Positions 16,209 to 25,769 of a stretch of DNA of 64,000 nucleotides are shown here, piece after piece; position 1 is the stretch's first letter; the number at the start of each line of letters is the position of its first letter. The stretch is from Castellaniella sp034674885. GTDB lineage: Bacteria; Pseudomonadota; Gammaproteobacteria; Burkholderiales; Burkholderiaceae_B. Below the pieces are notes generated by a model. The model saw only the letters and a list, made by a program, of their open reading frames with translations, had not been told where the DNA came from and did not search any database. A program made the position numbers and the translations under genes. The stretch is from contig NZ_JAUCDS010000014.1 of the NCBI RefSeq assembly GCF_034674885.1, forward strand, positions 1 through 64,000, given 5' to 3'.

Positions 16209-16462
16209 GTCGTCTTGCCGGAGAGGCCGTCGCCAAGGGGCGGCCGGATGTGTGTGTGCGGATGTGTCCGGGAATGCCGAAAGCGGATGTTTTGCAAAAC
16301 TTTCCACTTGATGTTGGGCATGTCCCTAGAGGATTATAAGTTATCATTACCGATTCCATGCGGCTTGCCTGGCCTGTGCCCGCCGCGCTGGCGGTAGATC
16401 GTCGGCGACATCGGGCCCTACGTGCGCAAATCCCATTTCATTCCCTTTACATTAGTGCGCCC
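16209..16462. promoter_or_regulatory. Divergent gatC/mreB promoter region
   Basis: This 254-base region must hold promoters for both operons. GTTTTGCAAAAC at 16289-16300 is a perfect 12-bp palindrome and a possible operator. Rightward, TTGATG near 16309 with GGATTATAA about 17 bases on is a plausible sigma-70 promoter. None of this is confirmed by more than pattern. Confidence 0.4.
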
Positions 16463-17506
16463 ATGTTCGGATTCCTACGCAGCTATTTTTCCAGCGATAT
16501 GGCGATTGACCTTGGCACGGCCAATACGCTGATCTATGTCCGCAGCAAGGGCATTGTGCTCGACGAACCCTCGGTCGTCGCCATCCGCCACGATGGCGGC
16601 CCCAACGGCAAGAAAATCATCCAGGCCGTCGGCCACGAGGCCAAGCAGATGCTGGGCCGCGTCCCCGGCAACATCGAAGCCATCCGGCCCATGAAGGACG
16701 GCGTGATCGCCGACTTCACCGTGACCGAGCAGATGCTCAAGCAGTTCATCCGCATGGTGCATCCGCGCAGCATGCTGGCCCCCAGCCCGCGCATCATCGT
16801 CTGCGTGCCCTGCGGTTCTACTCAGGTCGAACGCCGCGCCATCCGCGAGTCCGCTCTGGGCGCGGGCGCCAGCCAGGTCTATCTGATCGAGGAACCCATG
16901 GCTGCGGCCATCGGCGCTGGCCTGGCCGTGTCGGACGCCAGCGGCTCCATGGTCGTGGACATCGGCGGCGGCACCACCGAAGTCGCCGTGATTTCCCTGG
17001 GCGGCATGGTCTACAAAGGCTCGGTGCGGGTTGGCGGCGACAAATTCGACGAGGCCATCATCAATTACATCCGCCGCAACTACGGCATGCTGATTGGCGA
17101 ACCCACCGCAGAACTCATCAAAAAGGAAATCGGTTCGGCTTTCCCCGGGTCTGAGATCCGCGAGATCGAAGTCAAGGGCCGCAACCTGTCCGAAGGCGTC
17201 CCGCGCAGCTTCACGGTGTCTTCGAACGAAATCCTCGAATCCCTGACCGACCCCCTGAACCAGATCGTTTCGGCCGTGAAGACAGCCCTGGAACAGACGC
17301 CGCCCGAACTGGGCGCCGACATCACCGACAAGGGCATCGCCCTCACTGGGGGCGGGGCGCTGCTGCATGATCTGGACCGCCTGCTCCAGGAAGAAACTGG
17401 CCTGCCCGTCGTCGTGGCCGAAGACCCGCTGACATGCGTGGTACGGGGCTGCGGCGAAGCACTCGAACACCTCGAGCGTTTGGGCGGGGTCTTCATTTAC
17501 GATTGA
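16463..17506 (+). CDS. mreB: Rod-shape-determining actin homologue MreB
   Basis: A 347-residue bacterial actin that forms membrane filaments directing elongation. The N-terminus MFGFLRSYFSSDMAIDLGTA holds the membrane-binding amphipathic helix and phosphate-1 loop; VVDIGGGTTEVAVISLGG is phosphate 2, and ALTGGGALLHDLD the adenosine motif. Length equals that of E. coli MreB (347). The frame is open upstream to 16358, but the start at 16463 matches the family. First gene of mreBCD-mrdA-rodA; mreC begins 26 bases after the stop. Confidence 0.97.
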   Translation: MFGFLRSYFSSDMAIDLGTANTLIYVRSKGIVLDEPSVVAIRHDGGPNGKKIIQAVGHEAKQMLGRVPGNIEAIRPMKDGVIADFTVTEQMLKQFIRMVHPRSMLAPSPRIIVCVPCGSTQVERRAIRESALGAGASQVYLIEEPMAAAIGAGLAVSDASGSMVVDIGGGTTEVAVISLGGMVYKGSVRVGGDKFDEAIINYIRRNYGMLIGEPTAELIKKEIGSAFPGSEIREIEVKGRNLSEGVPRSFTVSSNEILESLTDPLNQIVSAVKTALEQTPPELGADITDKGIALTGGGALLHDLDRLLQEETGLPVVVAEDPLTCVVRGCGEALEHLERLGGVFIYD

Positions 17507-17532
17507 TCGAGCGGTCTGCGCTCTTTTTCGTC

Positions 17533-18417
17533 ATGCGTGAACCCGGGACGCTCAGGCTGTTCAAGCGAGGACCCAGCATTGAAGTCCGCCTGGTCCTGCT
17601 GCTGGCCGTCTGCCTGGCGCTGATCGTGACCGATGCGCACTGGTCGACCCTGAGTCCAGTGCGCCAGACCCTGTCGACGGCCATCTACCCCTTTCAGCGG
17701 GTGGTGCTGGCCCCGCGCGAGGCCATGGAATACGTGAACAGCTGGTCGCATGCCGCCGCCCTGGCCCGCGAGGAACAGGACGCCTTGCGCCGGCAGCAGA
17801 TCGAAATGGCGCAACTGGTCACGCACGCGGCCCAGCTGACCACGGAAAACGAACAGTTGCGCCGCTTGCTGAACGTGTCCGAATCCATTTCTCAGCAATC
17901 GGTGGCCGTCGAGGTCTTCTACGTGCCGCCCAATGCGTTCAGTCATCGGCTGATTTTCAACAAGGGGTCCGATGCGGGTATCGAACCCGGGATGCCGGTC
18001 ATCGATGAGGGCGGGGTCGTCGGCCAGATCATCCACGTCACCCCGTTCACCTCCGAGGCAGCCCTGCTGATCGACGACCAGGTGTCCATTCCAGTCCAGG
18101 TGCTGCGCAATGGCCTGCGCCTGATCGCCTTCGGCAGCGACGAGGTCGGCAAGCTGGAAGTCCGTTACCTGACAGCCAATATGGACGTGCAGGCCGGCGA
18201 TACGCTCGTGACCAGCGGCATCGGCGGCCTGTTCCCGGCGGGGCTGTCCGTGGGCCGGGTAGAAAAGGTCGATCGCGATCCGGGTACCGGCTTTGCCATG
18301 GCGATCGCCGAACCCTTGTCCCATCCCGAACGCTATCGCCATTTCCTGGTGCTGCGCGTCGACGTGTCGAAAGTGCCCAAACCCGAGGAGATCGAACGTG
18401 CCCTTGGTCAGCACTAA
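17533..18417 (+). CDS. mreC: Rod-shape-determining protein MreC
   Basis: A 294-residue bitopic inner-membrane protein with one transmembrane helix at about residues 18-36 (RLVLLLAVCLALIVTD), a coiled coil at roughly 65-115 and two beta domains in the periplasm. Motifs such as NKGSDAGIEPGMPVIDEGG and TSGIGGLFPAGLSVG are conserved. It links MreB to the elongation synthases. The ATG at 17533 has no clear ribosome-binding site, so translation may depend on coupling to mreB. Confidence 0.94.
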   Translation: MREPGTLRLFKRGPSIEVRLVLLLAVCLALIVTDAHWSTLSPVRQTLSTAIYPFQRVVLAPREAMEYVNSWSHAAALAREEQDALRRQQIEMAQLVTHAAQLTTENEQLRRLLNVSESISQQSVAVEVFYVPPNAFSHRLIFNKGSDAGIEPGMPVIDEGGVVGQIIHVTPFTSEAALLIDDQVSIPVQVLRNGLRLIAFGSDEVGKLEVRYLTANMDVQAGDTLVTSGIGGLFPAGLSVGRVEKVDRDPGTGFAMAIAEPLSHPERYRHFLVLRVDVSKVPKPEEIERALGQH

Positions 18418-18442
18418 GCGGCCAGCGGGGAGTTCCTCGCTG

Positions 18443-18964
18443 ATGTCCCTGCAGCCTGTGGATGCTGCGCCCTTCCATCGACCGTCATCGGCCTGGCTGG
18501 TCTGGGGGACGCTGTTGCTGGTCTGGCTGGCGTCCCTGCTGCCCTGGCGCCTGTGGCAGCCGGTGCCCGACATGCTGCTGTTGGTGCTGGCTTTCTGGTG
18601 CCTGCACGAACCTGGGCGGGTCGGCCTGCTGACGGCCTTTGTCCTGGGACTGTTGATGGACGTGCATGATTCCGGTTTGCTGGGGCTGCACGCGCTGAAC
18701 TACGTCCTGTGCGCCTATGGGGTGCTGCGGCTGCATCGGCGGCTGCAGCATTTCAATGTCTGGGTCCAGACGCTGCACCTGATCCCGGTGTTCGTGGTGG
18801 CGGCCCTGGTGTCGCGGTTGCTGGGCGCCTGGCTCAATGGCGAATGGGTGGGCTGGGATTGGCTGTGGGCATCGCTGATAACCGGTGCGCTGCTGCCCCT
18901 GGCGGACGTTCTGCTGTTGTTGCCACAGCGCCGGCTGGATGGCGATGACGGCGGCGCAGTGTGA
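18443..18964 (+). CDS. mreD: Rod-shape-determining protein MreD
   Basis: A 173-residue integral membrane protein with five or six hydrophobic segments, the first being AWLVWGTLLLVWLASLLPWR, and the family motif FVLGLLMDVHDSGLLG. It joins MreC in the elongasome. Two starts are plausible: ATG 18443 with GGGGAG ten bases upstream, or GTG 18398 with GAGGAG seven bases upstream, which overlaps the end of mreC and adds 15 residues. I list the ATG. Confidence 0.88.
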   Translation: MSLQPVDAAPFHRPSSAWLVWGTLLLVWLASLLPWRLWQPVPDMLLLVLAFWCLHEPGRVGLLTAFVLGLLMDVHDSGLLGLHALNYVLCAYGVLRLHRRLQHFNVWVQTLHLIPVFVVAALVSRLLGAWLNGEWVGWDWLWASLITGALLPLADVLLLLPQRRLDGDDGGAV

Positions 18965-18973
18965 CGGCGCGGC

Positions 18974-21013
18974 ATGTTTGAGTTCCGCAAGACCGGCCAG
19001 CATCAGCGGCAGACCGTATTGTTGCGCGCCTGGGTGGCCGGGGTATTTGCCATGGTGTGCCTGTTGCTGCTGGTCGGGCGCCTGTGGTATTTGCAGGTCG
19101 TGCGCTACGACAATCTGGCGGCGCGCGCCGATCAGAATCGCATCACCATCGTACCGATCCCGCCCCGACGCGGCCAGATCACGGATCGCAACGGCGAAGT
19201 CATGGCAACCAACCAGCGGGACTACACGCTGCTGGTGACGCGGGCGCAGGTCCAGGGAAAGGTCGAGGACCTGCTGGACCGCTTGCGGGAACTGGTCTAC
19301 ATCAGCGACAGCGACCAGCGCAAATTCATGCGGGCCTACCAGCAAAGCGGTCGCTACGCGCAGGTGTTGCTGCGCAACAATCTGAACGACGTCGAGGCGT
19401 CCTGGTTCGCCGTGCACGCCTTCGAGTTCCCGGGCGTCAGCCTGCAGGCCCGCTGGGTACGGTCCTACCCCTTGCGCGAATCCGCCGCGCATGTGCTGGG
19501 CTTCGTGGGCCGGATCTCCGAAGCCGACGAACAGCACCTGGAAGACACTGGCCAGGAGGGCAATTACCGGGGCACCCAGGTGATGGGCAAAAAGGGGATC
19601 GAAAAGACCTGGGAAAAATCCCTGCATGGCCGCACCGGGGTTGAAGAACTCGAGGTCACGGCGACCGGCCGGCCCGTGCGCGAACTGAGCCGCACCGATC
19701 CGATTCCGGGGTCCAACCTGGAATTGTCCCTGGATGCCGGCTTGCAAAAGCTGGCCGAAGACCAGTTCGCCGGCCGTCGCGGGGCGCTGGTGGCGATCGC
19801 GCCGCATACCGGCGAGGTCCTGGCGTTCGTGTCCTCGCCCTCGTTCGATCCGAATCTGTTCGTGGACGGCATCGACGTCGAAAACTGGCGCAAACTCAAT
19901 GAATCGCCAGACCATCCCCTGATCAATCGGCCCTTGTACGGAACCTATCCGATCGGTTCCACGTACAAGCCCTTCGTCGCCTTGGCCGCCCTGGAAATGG
20001 GCTTGCGCGGGGCGCAGGATCTGGTGCCCGATCCGGGTTATTTCGAGTTGGCCGGCCAGAAGTTCCGCAATGCAGGCGGAGCCGTCTATGGGCCGACGAA
20101 TCTGCATCGGGCGATCGTCGTGTCCTCGGACACCTATTTCTTTTCGCTGGGCGCCATGATGGATGTCGATGCCCTGCATGATTTCAGCAAGCAGTTCGGG
20201 TTCGGCCAGATCACCGGCATCGACCTGGACGGAGAGCGGCGCGGCGTGCTGCCTTCGAGGGAGTGGAAGCGCAAGACCTACAAGAAACCGGAACAGCAAC
20301 ATTGGTATCAAGGTGAAACCGTATCGGTGACGGTGGGCCAGGGCTACAACGCCTTTACCCTGCTGCAGCTGGCTCAGGCCACCTCGGTGCTCGCCAACGA
20401 CGGGGTGTACATGAAGCCGCATCTGGTGCGCCGCATCATCGACCCCCTGACCGGGCGTTTCACGTATCCGGTGCTGGCGCCGCAATACACGATCCCGCTC
20501 AAGCCTGCCAACCTTAAGGCAGTGCGCGACGCCATGGTCGATGTCGTCAACAAGGGCACTGCGCGGCGAGCCTTTGAAGGGGCTGCCTATCAGGCGGCCG
20601 GCAAGACCGGAACCGCGCAGGTCTACAGCCTGCGCGGCGCCAAATACAAGGCGCATGCGGTGGATGAACGCCTGCGCGACCATGCCCTGTTCATGGCCTA
20701 CGCGCCGGTGAACGATCCGCAGATCGCCGTGGCCCTGATCGTCGAGAATGGCGGCTGGGGCGCCTCGGTCGCAGCGCCGATCGCCCGCACGGTCTTCGAT
20801 TACTGGCTCAGCCCTGACCGGGTGGCCGAGCGACGAGAGCAGATGCAGGCGGAACAGGCGGCCGCGCATCGGGTAAACGATGCGACCAAGCGGCCCAGTC
20901 CGGGAGCGCCGGACACCTCTCCCGCGCCCGAAGACGACGAGGCCCCGGAACCGGCGCCGTTGCCGGATGCTGCCACCCCCCCTGAAGACGGGGCCCAGGA
21001 GGACACTCCATGA
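18974..21013 (+). CDS. mrdA: Penicillin-binding protein 2 (peptidoglycan transpeptidase)
   Basis: A 679-residue elongation-specific class B PBP. One transmembrane helix lies at about residues 15-38, followed by the pedestal domain and the transpeptidase domain from about 260. The active-site serine is Ser329 in GSTYKPF; the second motif is SSD in VVSSDTYFFSL and the third is KTGT in AAGKTGTAQV. The last 45 residues are rich in Pro, Ala, Glu and Asp and look disordered. Its stop overlaps the rodA ATG (ATGA). Confidence 0.97.
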   Translation: MFEFRKTGQHQRQTVLLRAWVAGVFAMVCLLLLVGRLWYLQVVRYDNLAARADQNRITIVPIPPRRGQITDRNGEVMATNQRDYTLLVTRAQVQGKVEDLLDRLRELVYISDSDQRKFMRAYQQSGRYAQVLLRNNLNDVEASWFAVHAFEFPGVSLQARWVRSYPLRESAAHVLGFVGRISEADEQHLEDTGQEGNYRGTQVMGKKGIEKTWEKSLHGRTGVEELEVTATGRPVRELSRTDPIPGSNLELSLDAGLQKLAEDQFAGRRGALVAIAPHTGEVLAFVSSPSFDPNLFVDGIDVENWRKLNESPDHPLINRPLYGTYPIGSTYKPFVALAALEMGLRGAQDLVPDPGYFELAGQKFRNAGGAVYGPTNLHRAIVVSSDTYFFSLGAMMDVDALHDFSKQFGFGQITGIDLDGERRGVLPSREWKRKTYKKPEQQHWYQGETVSVTVGQGYNAFTLLQLAQATSVLANDGVYMKPHLVRRIIDPLTGRFTYPVLAPQYTIPLKPANLKAVRDAMVDVVNKGTARRAFEGAAYQAAGKTGTAQVYSLRGAKYKAHAVDERLRDHALFMAYAPVNDPQIAVALIVENGGWGASVAAPIARTVFDYWLSPDRVAERREQMQAEQAAAHRVNDATKRPSPGAPDTSPAPEDDEAPEPAPLPDAATPPEDGAQEDTP

Positions 21014-22152
21014 AGCTCATCCTGTTGGCCGCGCGCCGCATGCTGTCGGTCCTGGACTGGCCTTTGCTGATTCTCCTGGTGCTCATGGCGGTGATCGGCA
21101 TGGCGACCATGCACTCGGCGGTGGGCAACACCGACTGGCGCTTTGCGGACCAGTTGCGCAATTTCCTGATCGCCTTCGTCGCCATGTGGGCGGTGGCGAT
21201 GCTGCGCCCGACTTTCATCATGCGCGCAGCGCCATTCCTGTACGCAGTGGGTGTGGCGCTTTTGGTGGCGGTGATGCTGTTCGGCGTGACCAGCAAGGGG
21301 GCGACACGCTGGCTGGAACTGGGCTTTGGCCGCGTCCAGCCATCGGAAATGCTGAAGATCGCGGTGCCGCTGATGCTGGCCTGGTATTTCCAGCGACAGT
21401 CCAGCGGGCGCTTCAAAGTGCTGGATTTCCTGGTGGCCGGGGTGCTGTTGCTGGTGCCTGCTGCGCTGATCATCGAGCAGCCCGACCTGGGCACGGCCTT
21501 GCTGGTGCTGGCGTCGGGGTTCTGCGTGATTTATTTCGCGGGCCTGTCCTTCAAACTGCTGGTGCCGGTGGTGCTGGCAGTGGTGCTGGGGCTGGGCACC
21601 CTGGTGGCCTACGAGGATCAGATCTGCCAGCCCGAAGTGGACTGGGTGGTCCTGCACGACTATCAGAAGTACCGGGTCTGCGTCTTGCTGAACCCCGGGT
21701 CCGATCCGCTGGGCAAGGGTTTTCACACGATCCAGTCCATGATTGCGGTGGGTTCGGGCGGCGTCTACGGCAAGGGCTACATGCAGGGCACGCAAACACA
21801 CCTGGATTTCATCCCAGAGCGCACCACGGACTTCATCTTTGCCGTGTTTGCCGAGGAATTCGGTTTCTACGGTGGAGTGACGCTGTTGCTGCTATATGCC
21901 CTGATGGTCCTGCGCGGCCTGACGATCACCGTGAGGGCGCCCACGCAGTTCGGGCGCCTGCTGGGCGGCGCCATGTCCATGATGATGTTCGTCTACGTTT
22001 TCGTGAATATCGGCATGGTGACCGGCGTGCTTCCGGTCGTCGGGGTGCCGCTGCCCTTCATGAGCTACGGCGGTACTGCTTTGATGACGCTGGGCGTGGC
22101 CTGCGGCCTGCTGATGAGCATCGGCGCGCACCAGCCCCGTGGATCGGGCTGA
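21010..22152 (+). CDS. rodA: Rod-shape-determining peptidoglycan glycosyltransferase RodA
   Basis: A 380-residue SEDS-family polymerase with about ten membrane segments that polymerises lipid II together with PBP2. Family features include GVTSKGATRWLELGFGRVQPSEMLKI across 21288-21360, IIEQPDLGTALLVLASG, the FIPERTTDFIFAVFAEEFG loop and the C-terminal GVPLPFMSYGGTAL. Its ATG lies inside the mrdA stop codon region. It ends 17 bases before convergent mutY, with no obvious intrinsic terminator between. Confidence 0.96.
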   Translation: MKLILLAARRMLSVLDWPLLILLVLMAVIGMATMHSAVGNTDWRFADQLRNFLIAFVAMWAVAMLRPTFIMRAAPFLYAVGVALLVAVMLFGVTSKGATRWLELGFGRVQPSEMLKIAVPLMLAWYFQRQSSGRFKVLDFLVAGVLLLVPAALIIEQPDLGTALLVLASGFCVIYFAGLSFKLLVPVVLAVVLGLGTLVAYEDQICQPEVDWVVLHDYQKYRVCVLLNPGSDPLGKGFHTIQSMIAVGSGGVYGKGYMQGTQTHLDFIPERTTDFIFAVFAEEFGFYGGVTLLLLYALMVLRGLTITVRAPTQFGRLLGGAMSMMMFVYVFVNIGMVTGVLPVVGVPLPFMSYGGTALMTLGVACGLLMSIGAHQPRGSG

Positions 22153-22169
22153 TCCGGCGGCGGCTGTTT

Positions 22170-23306
22170 TCAGGCGGCGGGCGGATACAGGCCGAGCAGC
22201 AGGCGCGACAGAGGCGCGGGCAGGCCGATTTCTGACAGTTGCGACAGGGGGATCCAGGCGGATTCCCCTGCCTGTATCGGAATCACGGCCGGATTGCGGG
22301 AACTCGACGCAAGCGTGGGGTCGGCCAGTGCGCCGCCCAGCAAGGCCTCGATCACCGAACGGGGCCCGGATGCGCGTACCCGCATAGGCTGCATCAGCAG
22401 GCGAAAGTGCGTGAAGATGTGCTCGATGCCGGCCAGGTTCTGGGTCCCGTCGGCTGCGCAGGGCAGCCGGGCACGGACGGCATCCAGGGCTGGCCGGTCG
22501 TCAAAGATCGGCAGCGCCCACAGGCCGCCCCAGATCCCGGTGTCGGGCCGCCGCTGCAGCCACAGGTGGCCTTCGCATTCCACGATCAGCATCCAGCACT
22601 GGTGTCGGGCCTGGGCGCGCCGGGCGCGCGGGCTGGGCAGGACGTCCTGCAGGCCCTGGCGCCGCGCAGCGCAGTCCGGGGCCAGCGGGCAGCGCGGGCA
22701 ATCGGGACGGGATCGGGTGCAGATCGTGGCGCCCAGGTCCATCTGGCCCTGGGTGTAGGCCTGCATGTCCAGATCGGCGGGAGCCTGCTCCAGCCAGGCC
22801 TGGGCGTGCGTCCAGAGCGTGCGCAGCATGGCGGTGGCTCCCGGGTCGCCCTGCAGCGCCAGGTACCGCGTCATCACACGGCGGACGTTGCCGTCCAGGA
22901 TGGGCGCCCGTTCGCCGTAGGCAAAGGCCGCGATGGCGGCCGCCGTCGAACGGCCGATGCCGGGCAGGGTTTCCAGTTCGGCGGCGCTGCGGGGGAATTT
23001 CCCGGCGTGCTGGTCGCGGATCGCCTGGGCGCAGCGATGCAGGTTGCGGGCGCGGGCGTAGTAGCCCAGGCCCGCCCAGGACTGCAGCACGGCGTCGGCG
23101 GGCGCATCGGCCAGGGCCGCGACGGTCGGGAAACGTTCCAGGAAGCGCAGGTAGTACGGGATGACCGTGGCAGCCTGGGTCTGCTGCAGCATGATTTCCG
23201 ACAGCCAGATCCGGTAGGGGTCGCGAGTATTCTGCCAGGGCAGCCCGTGGCGACCGGACAGGCGCTGCCAGGCCGCGATACGGGATGCGGGGTCTGCCGC
23301 AGCCAT
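22170..23306 (-). CDS. mutY: Adenine DNA glycosylase MutY
   Basis: A 378-residue base-excision enzyme that removes adenine opposite 8-oxoguanine. The catalytic glutamate is in WLSEIMLQQTQ near residue 37 and the catalytic aspartate in PILDGNVRR. The helix-hairpin-helix is LPGIGRSTAAAIAA. A 4Fe-4S cluster loop follows the Cys-X6-Cys-X2-Cys-X5-Cys pattern in CTRSRPDCPRCPLAPDC. The C-terminal NUDIX-like domain (from about 240) recognises 8-oxoG. The ATG overlaps the ftsX stop, so it is the third gene of an ftsE-ftsX-mutY operon. Confidence 0.95.
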   Translation of the reverse strand: MAAADPASRIAAWQRLSGRHGLPWQNTRDPYRIWLSEIMLQQTQAATVIPYYLRFLERFPTVAALADAPADAVLQSWAGLGYYARARNLHRCAQAIRDQHAGKFPRSAAELETLPGIGRSTAAAIAAFAYGERAPILDGNVRRVMTRYLALQGDPGATAMLRTLWTHAQAWLEQAPADLDMQAYTQGQMDLGATICTRSRPDCPRCPLAPDCAARRQGLQDVLPSPRARRAQARHQCWMLIVECEGHLWLQRRPDTGIWGGLWALPIFDDRPALDAVRARLPCAADGTQNLAGIEHIFTHFRLLMQPMRVRASGPRSVIEALLGGALADPTLASSSRNPAVIPIQAGESAWIPLSQLSEIGLPAPLSRLLLGLYPPAA

Positions 23307-24214
23307 CAGAACTGTGTGTGCCGGGTGACGGACAGGCGCGCGGCGACTGCCCCCAGCAGGGCGATCAGCACGCAGGACAGCAGCAGGTCCGAGGTGGCCG
23401 GCAGGTGCAGGGACCAGTCGATGCCGTAGCTGTGAGCGAAACGCCCCAGCAAGGTGTTCAAGGGCGCCATGGCCAGCCAGGCCAGCAGCAGGGCCAGCAG
23501 GCTGGCGGCCATTCCGGTCAGGGCGCCCAGGTACAGAAAGGGCCGCCGGACGAACGATTCGGTCGCCCCGACCAGCCGCGCGACGGCGATTTCATCCCGT
23601 TGGGTCAGAGCCTGCAGCCGTACGGTGTTGAATACCGTCGCCAGGACCACGACAGCGACGGCAACGGCCAGCAGGCCCAGACCCACCCGCACGAACGACA
23701 ACAGGGATTCCAGGCGCCGCACCCATTCGCTGTCGAGTTGCACGTGGTCGACTCCGGGCCATTGCCGCCAGGTGTCAGCCAGTTCACGCGCCTGTTGGGC
23801 GGGGGCATCGGAATCCTTCAGGGTCACGATGAGGGCATCGGGCAGCGGGTTGTCGGCCAGGGCGTCCAGCGCCTGCGCCCACGCCGGGTCCGCGCGCAAT
23901 TGCGCCATGGCCTTGTCGCGCGGCAGCAGGCGGGCGTCCGAGATCTTGTCGCCCGCCTGGTCCTGCAGGCGCTTGAGCAGGGCCTGCTGCTGGTCGGCAG
24001 GTGTGCCCGCAGTCAGGAACAGGGTGAGTTCAGGGGACACGGCCAGCTGCCTGGCCAGAGGCTGGCTGGACTGCAGCACGGCCGCGCCCAGAATGGGGAC
24101 CGCCAGCATCAGGGCGATGACGACGATATTGGCCAGGGACGAGAAGGGGTGCAGGCGCAGCCGGCGCAAAGCGACCCGCAGGGCATAGCGGTGGTGGCGA
24201 AGCCAGCGTTTCAT
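23306..24214 (-). CDS. ftsX: Cell division ABC transporter permease FtsX
   Basis: A 302-residue membrane protein with four transmembrane segments (about residues 25-47, 175-200, 225-250 and 275-295) and a periplasmic domain between the first two. The LRLHPFSSLANIVVIALMLA opening and RDEIAVARLVGATESFVRRPFLY cytoplasmic loop are typical of FtsX. With FtsE it governs activation of septal wall hydrolases. Overlaps ftsE and mutY by short ATGA-type junctions. Confidence 0.94.
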   Translation of the reverse strand: MKRWLRHHRYALRVALRRLRLHPFSSLANIVVIALMLAVPILGAAVLQSSQPLARQLAVSPELTLFLTAGTPADQQQALLKRLQDQAGDKISDARLLPRDKAMAQLRADPAWAQALDALADNPLPDALIVTLKDSDAPAQQARELADTWRQWPGVDHVQLDSEWVRRLESLLSFVRVGLGLLAVAVAVVVLATVFNTVRLQALTQRDEIAVARLVGATESFVRRPFLYLGALTGMAASLLALLLAWLAMAPLNTLLGRFAHSYGIDWSLHLPATSDLLLSCVLIALLGAVAARLSVTRHTQF

Positions 24215-24882
24215 GTGGGGACTCCGGCCAGGTCGGTGAAGCGGCCTGCATCGATGTGCAGGGTGCGCTGGGCGTAGCGGGCCATCAGGGCCGTGTCGTG
24301 AGAGGCGATCAGGGTCGTGACCCCGACCTGGTTGAAATCCCGGAAAACATCCATGATGTGCGTGGCGCTGTCGTGGTCGAGATTGGCGGTGGGTTCATCG
24401 GCGATCAGGATGGCCGGTCGTCCGACGATGGCCCGGGCGATGGCCAGGCGTTGCTGTTCGCCGCCCGACAACTCGATGGGCAGCATGGATTCCTTGCCCC
24501 GCAGGCCGACCTTTTCCAGCGCCGCGCGCGCCCGGGTGGCGGCCATGCCGGATTCCAGGCCCTGCACGGCCAGGGGCAGCAGCACATTGTCGAACGCATG
24601 CCGGTCGAACAGCAGGTGCGCATCCTGCAGGATCAGGCCGACGGTGCGGCGCAGGTAGGGCAGGGCGTGCGGCGACAGCCGGTCGATGCGGTGTCCGTTG
24701 ACGGTGACGGATCCCCGGCTGGCGGGTTCCAGCCCGCCCATCAGTTTCAGCAGGGTGGATTTGCCGGCGCCCGAGGGGCCGGACACGAAGATGAACTCGC
24801 CGGGCTCGATGCGAAAGTTGACATCAGCCAGGATGTTGCGGCCGCGCCCATAGGATTTGAAGACGTGCTGAAATTCGATCAT
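24211..24882 (-). CDS. ftsE: Cell division ATP-binding protein FtsE
   Basis: A 223-residue ABC ATPase. Walker A is GPSGAGKST, the signature is LSGGEQQR, and Walker B is ILIADEPT followed by the switch histidine in LIASHD. The start at 24882 (MIEFQHVFKSYGRG) gives the usual length; the open frame runs 50 codons further upstream without similarity. First gene of the ftsE-ftsX-mutY operon, divergent from the OmpA-like lipoprotein gene. Confidence 0.95.
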   Translation of the reverse strand: MIEFQHVFKSYGRGRNILADVNFRIEPGEFIFVSGPSGAGKSTLLKLMGGLEPASRGSVTVNGHRIDRLSPHALPYLRRTVGLILQDAHLLFDRHAFDNVLLPLAVQGLESGMAATRARAALEKVGLRGKESMLPIELSGGEQQRLAIARAIVGRPAILIADEPTANLDHDSATHIMDVFRDFNQVGVTTLIASHDTALMARYAQRTLHIDAGRFTDLAGVPT

Positions 24883-25056
24883 AAAGTCTCTGTGCCAGGC
24901 CCTGGCGCCTGTTGGATCTGATTGTATTCCGTGTCGCACAGCCGGATGCCGGTGTGCGGGCTTTGGCGACGAAAAGCCAGGAACGCAACAAGGGCTTACA
25001 TTTGCGCGGACACATCCTGCTACGCTAGGCACATCACATCAGCACAGGAGAGTTCC

Positions 25057-25710
25057 ATGGCAACGGCAACGTATTATGTCACCCGGATGGCGGCGGTCGG
25101 CAGTCTGGCTTTGCTGACGGCGTGCGCCAATGTATCTCCTCAGGGCCAGCATACGGCCGTGGGCGCAGGCGCGGGGGCGGCTTTGGGCGCTGGCCTGGGG
25201 GCGCTGATCGGGGACAGCAGCCAGGCAGCGCTGATCGGCGCGGGCATCGGGTCCGTGGTCGGCGGGGTGGTGGGCTACAACTGGAAGGGCATCAAGCAGG
25301 ATGTCGAGAAATCCGGGGCGTCCAATTTGGGGGTTGCCGTGATTGAAATGCCGGATGGGACACTGAAGGTCAACATCCCCAGCAATGTGTCTTTCGATAC
25401 GAACAAATCGGTGCTGAAGCCCGAGTTGCTGCCGGTGCTGGACAGTGTGGCGCGGGCTTTGAACCAGCATCCGGAATTGCGGGCGAAGTCGATCGGCTAT
25501 ACGGACACCACGGGCTCGGATGCGATCAATATGCCTTTGTCGCAGCGTCGGGCGGGTGCGGTAACGCAATACCTGGCGGGCCAGGGCGTCGCGCCGGGCC
25601 GGCTGACGGCGGAAGGCCGGGGGTCGGCGAGTCCGGTGGGCGACAACAATACCCCGGAAGGCCGGGCGCTGAACCGGCGGGTGGAATTGTTCCTGTACGC
25701 GGTGAAGTAG
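25057..25710 (+). CDS. OmpA-family outer-membrane lipoprotein with glycine zipper
   Basis: A 217-residue probable lipoprotein. The signal peptide ends in LLTAC with lipidated Cys23. A glycine zipper (about residues 35-75, GAGAGAALGAGLGALIG) suggests a membrane-inserted hairpin. The C-terminal half is an OmpA peptidoglycan-binding domain with VSFDTNKSVLKPE and LSQRRAGAVTQYL, then NRRVELFL. AGGAG lies before the ATG at 25057, deciding the start. Resembles E. coli YiaD-type proteins. A highly structured convergent intergenic region follows. Confidence 0.9.
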   Translation: MATATYYVTRMAAVGSLALLTACANVSPQGQHTAVGAGAGAALGAGLGALIGDSSQAALIGAGIGSVVGGVVGYNWKGIKQDVEKSGASNLGVAVIEMPDGTLKVNIPSNVSFDTNKSVLKPELLPVLDSVARALNQHPELRAKSIGYTDTTGSDAINMPLSQRRAGAVTQYLAGQGVAPGRLTAEGRGSASPVGDNNTPEGRALNRRVELFLYAVK

Positions 25711-25769
25711 GCGCGCCTTGGGACGGGGGTAGCTTCTTCTGGTGTGCTTGTCGTTCGAGTTCTTGAGCC

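Noticed and set aside
18485..20869. 794-codon open frame opposite mreD and mrdA
   Set aside because: It mirrors mrdA in high-GC DNA, has no recognisable domain and crosses several genes on the other strand.
25001..25026. Possible sigma-70 promoter before the OmpA-like gene
   Set aside because: TTACAT and TACGCT are spaced 19 bases apart and both depart from consensus; too weak to list.
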